DNA from: Nostoc sp. NIES-4103
GTDB lineage: Bacteria; Cyanobacteriota; Cyanobacteriia; Cyanobacteriales; Nostocaceae
Assembly: GCF_002368335.1 (NCBI RefSeq)
Contig: NZ_AP018288.1
Span: forward strand, 4,655,787 to 4,719,786
Length of the DNA stretch: 64,000 nt
Reading direction: 5' to 3'
Below, piece after piece: positions 9,026 to 18,205 of the stretch. The translations under genes were made by a program, and so were the position numbers. Every line of letters starts with the position of its first letter. Positions within the stretch are counted from its first letter, which is position 1. The notes beneath the pieces were generated by a model. That model had not been told where the DNA came from. It saw only the letters and a list, made by a program, of their open reading frames with translations, and did no database searches.

Positions 9026-9844
9026 ATGCTCAAGACTAACATCCACCAAATCAGCACCCAAGATATTGAAGCTTTCGAGCGAGACGGCGTTATCTGTATC
9101 AAAAATGCTCTGGATGACTTCTGGGTAGAACGAATGCAAAAAGCCATTGAGAGAAATCTTTCAGATGGTTCTATGGGAATTCACGGCAGCAATCAAATAG
9201 AACGTTATGTAGTGATGCATGATAGCGGCATTTGGCTCAAAGATCCTGATTTCCGTGCTTTGGTTTTTGAATCTCCCCTACCAACCCTTGCTGCTCAATT
9301 GTTGAAATCAGAAAAACTCAATTTGTTGTGTGACGGTTTCTTTGTCAAAAAGCCGGAAGCTAACAGTCGTGTAGGTTGGCATAACGATCAATCTTACTGG
9401 CCTGTACAAGGCTGGAAGTGTTGTAAATTTTGGCTGCCTTTAGATCGTGTCACGCAAGAAAATGGTCGATTAGAGTATATCAAAGGTTCTCATTTGTGGA
9501 GCAAGGAGTTATGTGAACATTCGGACGCTTCCTTGGCTTTCGATGCAGAACCTTACGAAATTCTCTCTTGGGATATGGAACCTGGAGATTGCCTAGTGCA
9601 TCATTTTCTGACAATTCATCATTCTGGAAGTAACACATCCTCTAGAGTACGACGTGCAATAGTGACAAATTGGGCTGGTGATGATGTTACTTTCAAGAAC
9701 CGCCCAAATGCATGGCCTTACCAAGCTATTGAAGAAATTGATAGTCCAGAGATTAATTCAATCACCACTCTTAAACCTGGTGAGCCAATAGACTCTGCTA
9801 TCTTTCCGAGAGTAGAGTTTAGTCGTACAAGTGTACTAAAATAG
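9026..9844 (+). CDS. Phytanoyl-CoA dioxygenase (PhyH) family protein
   Basis: Fe(II)/2-oxoglutarate-dependent oxygenase-like protein, about 272 residues from the ATG at 9026. It begins with IEAFERDGVICIKNAL, typical of PhyH proteins. The HxD iron motif appears in GWHNDQSYWP and the distal His in CLVHHFLTIHHSGSNTS, with an Arg nearby (SRVRRAIVTNWAGDD) to hold 2-oxoglutarate. The family hydroxylates or halogenates varied small molecules; the substrate is unknown. An upstream ATG at 8948 would add 26 basic residues without family similarity. The gene stands alone. Confidence 0.87.
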   Translation: MLKTNIHQISTQDIEAFERDGVICIKNALDDFWVERMQKAIERNLSDGSMGIHGSNQIERYVVMHDSGIWLKDPDFRALVFESPLPTLAAQLLKSEKLNLLCDGFFVKKPEANSRVGWHNDQSYWPVQGWKCCKFWLPLDRVTQENGRLEYIKGSHLWSKELCEHSDASLAFDAEPYEILSWDMEPGDCLVHHFLTIHHSGSNTSSRVRRAIVTNWAGDDVTFKNRPNAWPYQAIEEIDSPEINSITTLKPGEPIDSAIFPRVEFSRTSVLK

Positions 9845-9869
9845 CCGTGTGGCTTTCAGAATGCCGCTT

Positions 9870-10062
9870 TGGGACTGGGTACTGAGTACTGGGAATTGGT
9901 AATAGGTAATGGGTGATGGGTAGTGGGCCAGATGTGATGACTAATAGTAAAATCCAATTCTCTTTTTCCCAATTATCAATTCCCAATTCCCAATTCCCAA
10001 TTCCCAATTCCCAATTCCCAATTCCCAATTCCCAATCCCCAATCCCCAGTCCCCAGTCCCTT
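9870..10062. repeat. CCCAATT heptamer array before leuB
   Basis: GGGTACT-type units, then about ten near-perfect copies of CCCAATT, then CCCCAGT units (about 9960-10060). Confidence 0.9.
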
Positions 10063-10126
10063 TTACAAATACATATTGCTCGGTATGATATTTAATTTGC
10101 AGGCATTTACCTCCTAAAAACTAGTT

Positions 10127-11215
10127 ATGACCCAGAACTACCGCATTACCCTACTCCCCGGCGATGGCATTGGCCCCGAAATTATGGCAGTGGCGGTAGA
10201 CGTGCTGAAAATCGTAGGTCAGCAATTTGATTTACAGTTTGAATTTCAAGAAGCCCTAATTGGTGGTGCAGCAATTGACGCGGCTGGCGAACCCCTACCG
10301 TCTGCCACCTTAGATACTTGCCGTCAGAGTGATGCTGTATTACTCGCAGCTATTGGTGGTTATAAATGGGATTCTCTGCCATCCAATGTCCGCCCAGAAG
10401 CAGGCTTGTTGGGGCTGCGTGCGGGTTTAGGGCTATTTGCCAATTTACGCCCAGCCCAAATTTTACCGCAGCTAATTGACGCTTCGACTTTGAAACGCGA
10501 AGTTGTGGAAGGTGTCGATATTATGGTGGTACGCGAACTCACTGGTGGCATTTACTTTGGCAAACCCAAGGGCATTTTTACTACAGACACTGGTGAAAAA
10601 CGCGGGGTAAATACCATGGTTTACACTGAGTCGGAAATTGAACGCATTGGCAGAGTTGCCTTTGAAACAGCACGAAAACGCAAAGGGAAACTTTGTTCAG
10701 TAGATAAAGCCAATGTATTAGATGTATCTCAGTTGTGGCGCGATCGCATCACCAAACTATCCCCAGAATATCCAGATGTGGAACTATCACATCTGTATGT
10801 CGATAACGCTGCCATGCAACTGGTACGCGCTCCTAAGCAGTTTGATACTATCGTGACGGGCAATTTGTTTGGTGATATTCTCTCTGACGCTGCTGCCATG
10901 CTGACAGGTAGTATCGGCATGTTACCCTCTGCGAGTTTAGGTGCTTCTGGGCCTGGCGTATTTGAACCTGTCCACGGTTCCGCCCCAGATATCGCAGGAC
11001 TTGATAAAGCAAATCCGCTGGCGCAAGTTCTCAGTGCGGCAATGATGTTACGTTACGGTTTAGACCAGCCAAAAGCCGCAGACCGCATCGAACAAGCTGT
11101 GTTTCAAGTTTTAGAACAAGGCGATCGCACAGGAGATATAATGTCTTCAGGTAAGAATCTTTTGGGTTGCTGCGCTATGGGTGACGCGCTAATTAAGGCT
11201 CTGGAAGCAAAATAA
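10127..11215 (+). CDS. leuB: 3-isopropylmalate dehydrogenase
   Basis: Catalyses NAD-dependent oxidation and decarboxylation of 3-isopropylmalate in leucine synthesis. The 362-residue protein opens with ITLLPGDGIGPEIM and has GLRAGLGLFANLRPAQI with the substrate-binding Arg residues. VVRELTGGIYFGKPKG, the DKANVLDVS lysine region, GNLFGDILSDAAAMLTGSIG (catalytic Asp) and the NAD-binding FEPVHGSAPDIAG all match the family. Length is typical. The start at 10127 follows a CCTCCTAAAAACTAGTT leader. No other leu gene is adjacent. Confidence 0.97.
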   Translation: MTQNYRITLLPGDGIGPEIMAVAVDVLKIVGQQFDLQFEFQEALIGGAAIDAAGEPLPSATLDTCRQSDAVLLAAIGGYKWDSLPSNVRPEAGLLGLRAGLGLFANLRPAQILPQLIDASTLKREVVEGVDIMVVRELTGGIYFGKPKGIFTTDTGEKRGVNTMVYTESEIERIGRVAFETARKRKGKLCSVDKANVLDVSQLWRDRITKLSPEYPDVELSHLYVDNAAMQLVRAPKQFDTIVTGNLFGDILSDAAAMLTGSIGMLPSASLGASGPGVFEPVHGSAPDIAGLDKANPLAQVLSAAMMLRYGLDQPKAADRIEQAVFQVLEQGDRTGDIMSSGKNLLGCCAMGDALIKALEAK

Positions 11216-11305
11216 TTTATGGTAAAATCCAGCCAATTTGGCAACCGTTGCTAAAAGTTTCGGATAAACTAGAGAGAAATCTAGCAATCATATAAACAGT
11301 CGATA

Positions 11306-11566
11306 GTGTACGCATTACGACAAGAACAAACGAACTATACTGCCCCTAAGAAACAGCCTCCCTTGGTTGATCCTGCCGTGATCAGAGCAGCGGGGCAGAT
11401 CTACTACACCCACTGCGAGGTACATCCTGAAATCACTGGGCAACCATCAGGAGTAGCAATTAATCGTGTTACTCATCGGGGTAAAGTGATTTTTACTAGC
11501 CAACCAGTTCTGTTACCACAAGAATGTTTTATACCGTTAAGTCAAATTGAATCGTACATGTACTAG
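11306..11566 (+). CDS. Small conserved-looking hypothetical protein
   Basis: 86 residues from a GTG start at 11306, ending at TAG 11566. It is soluble, with no signal peptide or membrane segment. The middle is balanced in composition (VIRAAGQIYYTHCEVHPEITG, then SGVAINRVTHRGKVIFTSQP) and does not look like translated repeat. I do not recognise a named domain. It lies about 90 bp after leuB on the same strand, so cotranscription is possible but not shown. Confidence 0.6.
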   Translation: MYALRQEQTNYTAPKKQPPLVDPAVIRAAGQIYYTHCEVHPEITGQPSGVAINRVTHRGKVIFTSQPVLLPQECFIPLSQIESYMY

Positions 11567-11577
11567 TCGTTGGTCAA

Positions 11578-11802
11578 AATAATTCGTAATTGATAATTCG
11601 TAATTCGTAATTATTAACCTACGGACGCAACTTGCTTTACTTGGAGAAACTCCTACGTACCCGTCACTGCCTCACCGCAGTGGTTCATAAATCCGGGAGC
11701 TTGAATAAAGTTGGTACGCGTTTTTTCTTTATTCAGAACTAAAGTGAGTTACTCTGTCTCTCAATTAATTACGAATTACGAATTACGAATTAGTAATTAT
11801 TT
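11578..11802. repeat. Inverted AATTCGT repeat arrays bounding about 150 bp
   Basis: Left arm (11578-11614) repeats AATTCGT; right arm (11764-11802) repeats ACGAATT, so the block is a large inverted repeat around about 150 bp that include GAAACTCCTACGTACCCGTC. A similar left/right pair bounds 48896-49035 inside the tRNA array, and a lone right arm lies at 54570-54602. The interiors differ. Confidence 0.65.
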
Positions 11803-11871
11803 AGTCATTAGTCATCGACAAAAGTCAAAAGATAGACGACAAATGACAAAAGACTAATGACAAAGGACAAC

Positions 11872-12693
11872 ATGGACATTTTGATGGTCGTCCCGGCGAG
11901 TATCATTGTTTTTGCTTTGGGTGTATCTATTGGCAGTTTTATTAACGTTGTAGTTTATCGGCTACCAGCTAGGTTGTCAATTTTGTGGCCGCCTTCTCGC
12001 TGTCCCCATTGCCTAAACCAGCTAAAAGCTTATGATAATGTCCCAGTGCTGGGATGGGTATGGCTAAGAGGGCGATGCCGTTATTGCAAAAGCAAGATTT
12101 CTGTCCGTTATCCTGTGGTAGAAGCAGTGACAGGTATCATATTTTTGCTCATATTTTTATTATTTAATGTTTCAATTGCTACAGTAGGATATTGGGCTTT
12201 TTGCAGTTGGTTATTAGCCTTATCCCTCATTGACTTAGATACCATGACTCTACCCAATGCACTTACCCAGTCGGGGTTGGTAGTAGGAATTATCTTTCAA
12301 TTGACAGTTGGTTTTTTTTCAGAAGCTAGTTGGCAGGGATTAATCAAGCATCTGATGATGGGCATAGTCGGAGCTGTACTAGGGTTATGGCTATTTGATG
12401 CGATCGCTATTTTTGGTTCAATGGCTTTAGGTAAAACTGCAATGGGTGCAGGTGATGCCAAACTCGCAGCTATGATGGGTGCTTGGTTGGGTTGGAAGTA
12501 TTTGCTGTTAGCTGGGTTTATTGCTTGTGCCGTTGGGGCATTGGTAGGTATGGCCACAATCATACTATCAGGACGAAAAAAGAACCAAAAGATACCTTTT
12601 GGCCCTTTTTTGGCTTTAGGATCTTTAATTACTGTGTTTGGCGGTGAAGCAATTTTATCTGCCTATCTACGGTTGTTTTTTCCAGTTAGTTGA
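11872..12693 (+). CDS. pilD: Prepilin peptidase (type IV leader peptidase / N-methyltransferase)
   Basis: Polytopic membrane protease that cleaves and N-methylates type IV prepilins. The 273-residue protein starts with a membrane segment containing GVSIGSFINVVVYRLP. It has the cytosolic four-Cys site CPHCLNQLKAYDNVPVLGW then CRYC, and the GxGD-type aspartyl protease pair: LIDLDTMTLPN (first Asp) and GAGDAKLAAMMGAWLGW (second Asp). About seven further hydrophobic segments follow. The ATG at 11872 is preferred to 11857 because the upstream codons lie in AAATGACAAAAGACTAATG repeats. Confidence 0.93.
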   Translation: MDILMVVPASIIVFALGVSIGSFINVVVYRLPARLSILWPPSRCPHCLNQLKAYDNVPVLGWVWLRGRCRYCKSKISVRYPVVEAVTGIIFLLIFLLFNVSIATVGYWAFCSWLLALSLIDLDTMTLPNALTQSGLVVGIIFQLTVGFFSEASWQGLIKHLMMGIVGAVLGLWLFDAIAIFGSMALGKTAMGAGDAKLAAMMGAWLGWKYLLLAGFIACAVGALVGMATIILSGRKKNQKIPFGPFLALGSLITVFGGEAILSAYLRLFFPVS

Positions 12694-13295
12694 AACACCA
12701 GGAGACGAAAATAAAAAAATAAATTAAAAATTAAAAAATAAATTAAAAATTAAATTTTTTCAGATGGTGAGTTATTTTATCAATTCATCATCAGCAACCC
12801 TGAGCCTCCATGACTGTAGCTGTCATTACCTATTGACTCTTGACACTTTGGTAATATCAGCTTGTGACTTGTATTACCCTCTTAACGAAGAATACTATAC
12901 CTTTTGTATTTCTCCCTCTTCCTCATGCAAAGGACTTGTATTGGCACAAGTAATTTCGTTAAGCTGGCAACCAAAGATGCAAAATAAGGTCTAAATTGCT
13001 TAAAAGCGTAATTTGACGATGTAGTCAAGAGGAGCCACCCCCTCAAGGCGGGTTTCCCGACTTGAGGGGAGTGGCATCAGCCAGTGCAGTAGGCAGGCAA
13101 TACCAGCCCAAAGCACTGGCGTTCAAGAGCCAAAAAGGGGTGTTGTTTGCGTTTGTATAACGGCAAATCAGAAGACTTTGAAAGCATTGGTCAAGAGTTA
13201 GAATTAATAACTCTGGACTTAGAACTTTTTACCCTAAACGCCCCGTAGCAGCTTGACCTGTTTTCGACCTCGATAACCACTTAAATAAAATAAAA
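12694..13295. other. Intergenic region before accD with low-complexity and hairpin repeats
   Basis: 12710-12760 is AAATTAAAAATT low-complexity DNA. A 76-codon frame at 12764-12994 has no recognisable features and is not called. 13034-13070 holds a hairpin (CCCTCAAG ... CTTGAGGG) of the dispersed CCTCAAGTCGGG family also seen near 21264 and 31130. The accD promoter presumably lies within the last 150 bp. Confidence 0.5.
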
Positions 13296-14246
13296 ATGGC
13301 AAACAACGAAGAATCACGCGGTTTAAAGTCTCTATTTGATTGGTTTGCAAATCGACGTAAATCAGGATCTACCAGCCCAGAACGTCAAGAACGTGAAATT
13401 GCTGATGGACTGTGGCATAAATGTTCTCAATGTGGTGTATTAACATATACAAAAGACCTCAGAGCAAATCAGATGGTTTGCGTTGAATGTGGTCATCACA
13501 ATCGGGTGGATAGCGATGAACGTATCCGCCAACTGATAGATCCTAATACCTGGAGACCGATAGATGAGCATCTACGGCCCACAGACCCGCTACAATTTCG
13601 CGATCGCAAACCATATAGCGATCGCCTCCGGGAAACAGAAGAAAAACTTGGTTTAGCAGACGCAGTTAAAACTGGTTTAGGTCAAATTAATGGCTTACCC
13701 GTTGCCCTTGGAGTAATGGACTTCCGCTTCATGGGTGGTAGCATGGGTTCCGTCGTTGGAGAAAAACTGACTCGCTTGATTGAACAAGCCACCCAGCGAC
13801 GGTATCCTGTAATCATCGTTTGCACATCAGGTGGAGCAAGAATGCAAGAAGGAATGCTCTCTTTGATGCAGATGGCAAAAATATCCGCAGCCTTAGAACG
13901 CCATCGCCATGCCAAACTATTGTACATTCCTGTTTTGACAAATCCCACTACAGGCGGCGTTACCGCTAGCTTTGCCATGTTAGGCGATATCATCCTCGCA
14001 GAACCAAAAGCAACCATTGGTTTTGCAGGACGGCGGGTAATTGAACAAACCCTGCGGGAAAAACTGCCAGATGATTTTCAAACAGCCGAAGATTTGCTCC
14101 AGCATGGCTTTGTCGATGACATCGTACCCCGCACCCAGTTAAAGAAAACCCTAGCGCAGCTAATAGCTTTGCACCAGCCAATACCAACCACACCCCCAAT
14201 GGTATTGTGGGAGACAATGACTTTAAGTTCTACAGCAGCTGAATAA
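13296..14246 (+). CDS. accD: Acetyl-CoA carboxylase carboxyltransferase subunit beta
   Basis: With AccA forms the carboxyltransferase that makes malonyl-CoA, the first committed step of fatty-acid synthesis. 316 residues. The N-terminal zinc ribbon is visible as WHKCSQCGVLTYTKDL followed by MVCVECGHHNRV (four Cys). The crotonase-fold core has VALGVMDFRFMGGSMGSVVG, the oxyanion glycine loop CTSGGARMQEGMLSLMQMAK, and TNPTTGGVTASFAMLGDI followed by GFAGRRVIEQT. Length matches cyanobacterial AccD. Confidence 0.97.
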   Translation: MANNEESRGLKSLFDWFANRRKSGSTSPERQEREIADGLWHKCSQCGVLTYTKDLRANQMVCVECGHHNRVDSDERIRQLIDPNTWRPIDEHLRPTDPLQFRDRKPYSDRLRETEEKLGLADAVKTGLGQINGLPVALGVMDFRFMGGSMGSVVGEKLTRLIEQATQRRYPVIIVCTSGGARMQEGMLSLMQMAKISAALERHRHAKLLYIPVLTNPTTGGVTASFAMLGDIILAEPKATIGFAGRRVIEQTLREKLPDDFQTAEDLLQHGFVDDIVPRTQLKKTLAQLIALHQPIPTTPPMVLWETMTLSSTAAE

Positions 14247-14254
14247 ACTTAGGG

Positions 14255-14355
14255 AATTGGGCATGGGGCATGGGGCATAGGGCATTGAGGCATGGGGAAT
14301 TGGTTAGTCTCCCTCATCCCCCTCATCCCCCTCATCCCCCTTATCTCCCCAGCTC
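14255..14355. repeat. GGGGCAT and CTCATCCCC repeats
   Basis: Heptamer units GGGGCAT then a run of CTCATCCCC units, between the convergent ends of accD and the reverse-strand MFS gene. Confidence 0.8.
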
Positions 14356-14361
14356 CCCAGA

Positions 14362-15795
14362 TCATCTTCCCGGTTCTTGCACAAAGATCAAGGGTACAAG
14401 TGCTACTAATCGCAACAAACTAGAGACGGCAAATAATCCTAGTAATCCTCCGTATCCAATGAATTGGGCGATGAAACTGCCTATGATTGTGCCTAAAGCA
14501 CCACTACCTCCAGAAACGGCAGCTGCGATCGCAAAATATATAGACTGATTTTTAATTGGTGCAATTCCTATTTGTATATTATTGTTACATAAGTCAATTG
14601 CCGCCCAAGTCACTCCCGCCAAAATATGTAACAGCGGCAACCATAGCCAAATATCAAAGCTATGATTACCAATCCCTAGCCAAAACACTGGTGTCACGGC
14701 AACTACAATCCCTACAAAAAGCAGAATGAGACGATTGCCTATTTTATCTGCTAACTTGCCCCATAACATCATCATCAGCAAATTCGCCCCCGCCTGGATA
14801 CTACTATAAAGCGTCACCCAACTCACATCTAAATCCAGCTTGTCGAGCATGTAGAGGTTGAAAAAAGGAGAGCTGATATTAACAGCAAGCCCCCATAAGC
14901 TGAAATAAACTAAAAACTTCAAAAAATTAGAATTTTCCGAGATAATGCTGGCGAAATTATTTTGTGGTGGTGTAGTATTACCTATAGGAATTAATTCTTT
15001 GCCTGATTTCTCTTTTTCAGATATAAAGCTTTTTTTATCTTGAGAAGATCCCACAACAGTGTTTTGCAATTGTGGATTCATATCCTGTTGAAAATACTGG
15101 CATAATATACTCACAATCCCCAGCAAAACACCTAACAGCAGCACCATACCATAGCCTTGTAAAGTTCCACCAGGCCAGTGTGATACAGCTAAACCGGCTA
15201 AAGGTAAGCAAAGCAAATTAGTTAGGCTAACGGCGCTATTGCGTAGACCAAAATATCTACCCCGTAATTGCCTGGGTACTATCATAGCTATCCAACTCAG
15301 CCAGGACGCGCTTCCCAGACCTCCTAAAAGATGGGTAGCTAAGATAATAAGCAGTGTTAACACCAGTAACTGGTGCGAATCAAAACCTCCCCAACTGAAG
15401 GTAGCAATACCTACAACTAAAATTAACCACAGTGTTCTAGCAATTCCATGAGTCCGCAGCGCATACTGAAAGCGGCTAGTAGTGCGTTCCGATAGATAAG
15501 CACCCAAGGGTTGAATGAGATTCACCAGCATGGGGATAGAGGACAGTAACCCGAATATTACTGGACTGGCATCTAACTCTACCAAAAAATTGCTGAGCAA
15601 AATGCCGCCTGTAGTTAAGCCAAAAACTGCTGCTAGGACACCATCAATAGTAGAAGCTGTTAAGCTGTTGCGAATAGCCTGCTTGGCAATTCGGGTGCTA
15701 GGTGTGGAGGTGGGAGAAAGTACTATTGATGGTGTGACAATTTGGGGAATTTCCAGACTCAAAGGCCCAGCTGTTTCAACCTGAACAGAAGTCAT
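14362..15795 (-). CDS. MFS transporter (paralogue of 7098-8537)
   Basis: 477-residue major facilitator protein with about 12 hydrophobic segments, a Pro-rich N-tail and a hydrophilic centre (about residues 235-270). Motif-A-like sequence is in MMLWGKLADKIGNRLILL. It shares long blocks with the transporter at 7098 (LVELDASPVIFG, SSIPMLVNLIQPLGAYLSER, PRQLRGRYFGLRNSA). The two copies lie in opposite orientation about 5.8 kb apart, flanking leuB, pilD and accD. Substrate unknown. Confidence 0.85.
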   Translation of the reverse strand: MTSVQVETAGPLSLEIPQIVTPSIVLSPTSTPSTRIAKQAIRNSLTASTIDGVLAAVFGLTTGGILLSNFLVELDASPVIFGLLSSIPMLVNLIQPLGAYLSERTTSRFQYALRTHGIARTLWLILVVGIATFSWGGFDSHQLLVLTLLIILATHLLGGLGSASWLSWIAMIVPRQLRGRYFGLRNSAVSLTNLLCLPLAGLAVSHWPGGTLQGYGMVLLLGVLLGIVSILCQYFQQDMNPQLQNTVVGSSQDKKSFISEKEKSGKELIPIGNTTPPQNNFASIISENSNFLKFLVYFSLWGLAVNISSPFFNLYMLDKLDLDVSWVTLYSSIQAGANLLMMMLWGKLADKIGNRLILLFVGIVVAVTPVFWLGIGNHSFDIWLWLPLLHILAGVTWAAIDLCNNNIQIGIAPIKNQSIYFAIAAAVSGGSGALGTIIGSFIAQFIGYGGLLGLFAVSSLLRLVALVPLIFVQEPGR

Positions 15796-15963
15796 AAACC
15801 TAAAATGTAAGGGTGAAGTGTTCTGGCGCGAGTCCAGTTGTTGAAATCTTCAGTATGCCTTTATAAACGTTGACGATAATTTTTCGTCATTTTATCTTGC
15901 ATTTCTCAACAAAAGTACAAATGAGTTATGTAGCAGGGGACTGGGGACTGGGTACTGGGTAAT

Positions 15964-16013
15964 GGGTGAAAAGTCTTCTTGTGTCTAGGTTTTATCATCT
16001 GTTGATGTCCTAA
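15964..16013 (+). repeat. Dispersed intergenic repeat, copy A
   Basis: Starts GGGTGAAAAGTC and runs to GATGTCCTAA, preceded by GGGGACT heptamers. Nearly identical copies are at 38561-38630 and 57843-57912; copies B and C extend about 20 bp further (to GGCGAC(A/G)GCTATA). Confidence 0.85.
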
Positions 16014-16116
16014 TAACCAAGGCTTTTGCTATACATCCGATTCAAGTTCAAACCCAATTTTAGAGGCAATTCATTGGTAATTCGATAAAGTAAAAAAAAG
16101 AAACTTTACATTTATT

Positions 16117-17376
16117 GTGAGTAGAAGAAGCTTATTTAAATTTTGGGGATTAGTGATAGCGATCGCAATTGCTTTTATTGCTTGCCACAATTTACAATTC
16201 CCCAGTCAAATAGCTGCCCCCGCTACAGTCACAGTTAAACTCAGTGGTTGGGGAGGTTCTCCCATTGAGGAAAAACTATTAAAAGGAGTAATCAAAGACT
16301 TTGAGGCACAATATCCAACTATTAAAGTCAAATATGAGGTGATTTCCGACCAATACATGGATGTGATTAAAACACGCTTAGTTGGAGAAGCAGCACCCGA
16401 TGTCTTTTATCTAGAAACGCTGGAAGCTCCTTTTTTAATGAGCCAAAATGTTTTAGAGCCGCTAGATACCTACATTACACCTGAATTTGATTTAGCAGAC
16501 TTTAAAGTAAATTTACTCAATAGCTTTAAGTACCAGAACCATATATATGGTTTACCCAAAGACTATTCTACCTTAGCTTTGTTTTATAACAAAAAAGCTT
16601 TTGCTGCTGCTGGTTTGAATAATCCTCCAACTACTTGGGATGAATTACGCAACTACTCTCAACTATTAACAGGTAAACTCAACAGATACGGTTTGGGAGT
16701 AATGCCGGAGTTGGTACGTCAGGCTTATAAAATTAAAGCCTTTGGTGGGCAAATTGTTGACCAAAATAGTCAAGCTGTTTTTGCTAGTGAGGCTAGTTTG
16801 CGGGGATTGCAATTAGTAATAGACCAGTATCAAAAAGACCATTCCTCTGCCCAAAAATCTGATGTTGGTACAAACTCAGGTAGCGAAATGTTTGGACAGG
16901 GTAAAGTGGCAATGGTCATTGAGGGTAACTGGGCAATTCCTTACTTAACTGAAACCTTTCCTCAACTGGAATTTGCTACCGCAGAAGTACCTACTATCAA
17001 TGGCAAAAAAGGTACTATGCTTTTTTCTGTTGCCTATGTGATGAATAAGCAGTCACAGCACAAAGCTGAAGCTTGGAAGTTGATTTCCTATCTCACAGGT
17101 AAAGAAGGAATGCAGAAGTGGACAGGAACAGGGTTTGCATTGCCGACGCGTGAGTCAGTGGCGCAGAAGTTAGGTTATGACCAAGATCCACTGAGAAAGC
17201 CATTAGTGGCGGGTGTTGATTATGCTACACCTTGGCAGGTTGGCGATTATCCAGCGCCAATTGTCAATAACTTCGATAATCAGTTTGTCAGCGCATTTTT
17301 GGGACAACAACCATTAAAACAGGCGATGTTGCGGGCACAAAATGCAGCTAATCAGCAGATTCAAGCGATGGAGTGA
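16117..17376 (+). CDS. Sugar ABC transporter substrate-binding lipoprotein
   Basis: Extracellular solute-binding protein family 1, 419 residues. A basic N-terminus and hydrophobic core end in a lipobox, AFIAC, with the lipidated Cys at residue 23. The mature part begins with VTVKLSGWGGSPIEEKLLKG and contains the family hallmarks AAPDVFYLETLEAPFL and GLPKDYSTLALFYNKKAF. Near the C-terminus lie GKVAMVIEGNWAIPYL and EAWKLISYLTGKEGMQKW. It captures a sugar or sugar derivative for import. The start is a GTG at 16117 after AAAGAAACTTTACATTTATT. Its likely permeases are at 24081-25822, about 6.7 kb away on the same strand; no ATPase gene is in the window. Confidence 0.9.
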   Translation: MSRRSLFKFWGLVIAIAIAFIACHNLQFPSQIAAPATVTVKLSGWGGSPIEEKLLKGVIKDFEAQYPTIKVKYEVISDQYMDVIKTRLVGEAAPDVFYLETLEAPFLMSQNVLEPLDTYITPEFDLADFKVNLLNSFKYQNHIYGLPKDYSTLALFYNKKAFAAAGLNNPPTTWDELRNYSQLLTGKLNRYGLGVMPELVRQAYKIKAFGGQIVDQNSQAVFASEASLRGLQLVIDQYQKDHSSAQKSDVGTNSGSEMFGQGKVAMVIEGNWAIPYLTETFPQLEFATAEVPTINGKKGTMLFSVAYVMNKQSQHKAEAWKLISYLTGKEGMQKWTGTGFALPTRESVAQKLGYDQDPLRKPLVAGVDYATPWQVGDYPAPIVNNFDNQFVSAFLGQQPLKQAMLRAQNAANQQIQAME

Positions 17377-17489
17377 TTGAGAAACAAGTGCATGGAATTG
17401 TCTTCAATCCCTAATAACTCAAGTTGCGGGTAATAGAACGTGAGTTCGACAGATTTAAAAGACCCCGCTTCCATTCCTCTCCCCTGAAA

Positions 17490-17787
17490 GGCTACGGTGT
17501 ACACACAAGTTATCGAATTACCCCTCCCTAACCCTCCCCTTTACAAGGGGAGGGAACTAGAACACCAATTCAGTAATCCTGGAAGAACCTCTCCCCCTAC
17601 CCCTCTCCTACGAGGAGAGGGGAGTTGAGCTAACCCTTCCTTTCAAGGGAAGGGGGCTGGGGGGTTAGGTTGTTGATTACTGAATCGATGCTCTAGATCT
17701 TCTTTTTTCCCCCCTTTCCAAGGGGGGATTAAGGGGGGTAAAACCTGAATCTACAAAGAAAATCCGACTTATGTGTACACCGTAGCC
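17490..17787. mobile_element. Candidate MITE with terminal inverted repeats and 7-bp target duplication
   Basis: A 298-bp element with 22-bp imperfect terminal inverted repeats: left GGCTACGGTGTACACACAAG (17490), right ending TGTGTACACCGTAGCC (17787). CCTGAAA flanks it on both sides (17483-17489 and 17788-17794). Removing the element with one CCTGAAA restores a hairpin, CCTCTCC-CCTGAAA-GGAGAGAGG, so it appears to have inserted in a hairpin loop. A nested inverted repeat (ATTCAGTAATC at about 17566 and GATTACTGAAT at 17672) sits inside. No coding capacity. Confidence 0.75.
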
Positions 17788-17794
17788 CCTGAAA

Positions 17795-18205
17795 GGAGAG
17801 AGGCTTAAAAAGCTTGATTTTTCGTTCTTTACCAAAGATATTAAAGCCCCTTTCCGCGTCGGAGCGAAAAGTCTGAGCGGAGGTTTCCTCCGATCAGAAC
17901 TTTTCAAGACAGAGGGGTTGGGGAGAGGTTCATCGAACTCACGTTAATAGAAGATAAAAAAAGAATATGGTTGTATGGTTGGTGTAGTCACAGTAAATAA
18001 GGGGTTGTCAAAACTACAACCTAAATGAAAGTGCAATCAGGAATATTAAATCTAGTGGTCTGTCCCATTAATTTTGCTGGGTAAACTCAAATCAATTTCT
18101 CTTTGTTTTCCTCTTTATTAGCGTTCTTTGTGTCCTTAGCGGTTCGTTTTTTTCCTCTCATAATTAATGCAATGAACCACTAGCAACTTGAGTTATTACT
18201 CTCAA
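17795..18205. other. Repeat-rich intergenic region
   Basis: No gene seen. Contains GC-rich hairpin repeat (CGGAGCGAAAAGTCTGAGCG with an inverted partner CGATCAGAACTTTTC at 17890) and degenerate sequence up to the SMI1/KNR4 gene end. Confidence 0.4.

Noticed and set aside
12764..12994. 76-codon frame before accD
   Set aside because: Cys/Ser-rich, starts in low-complexity DNA, no recognisable features.
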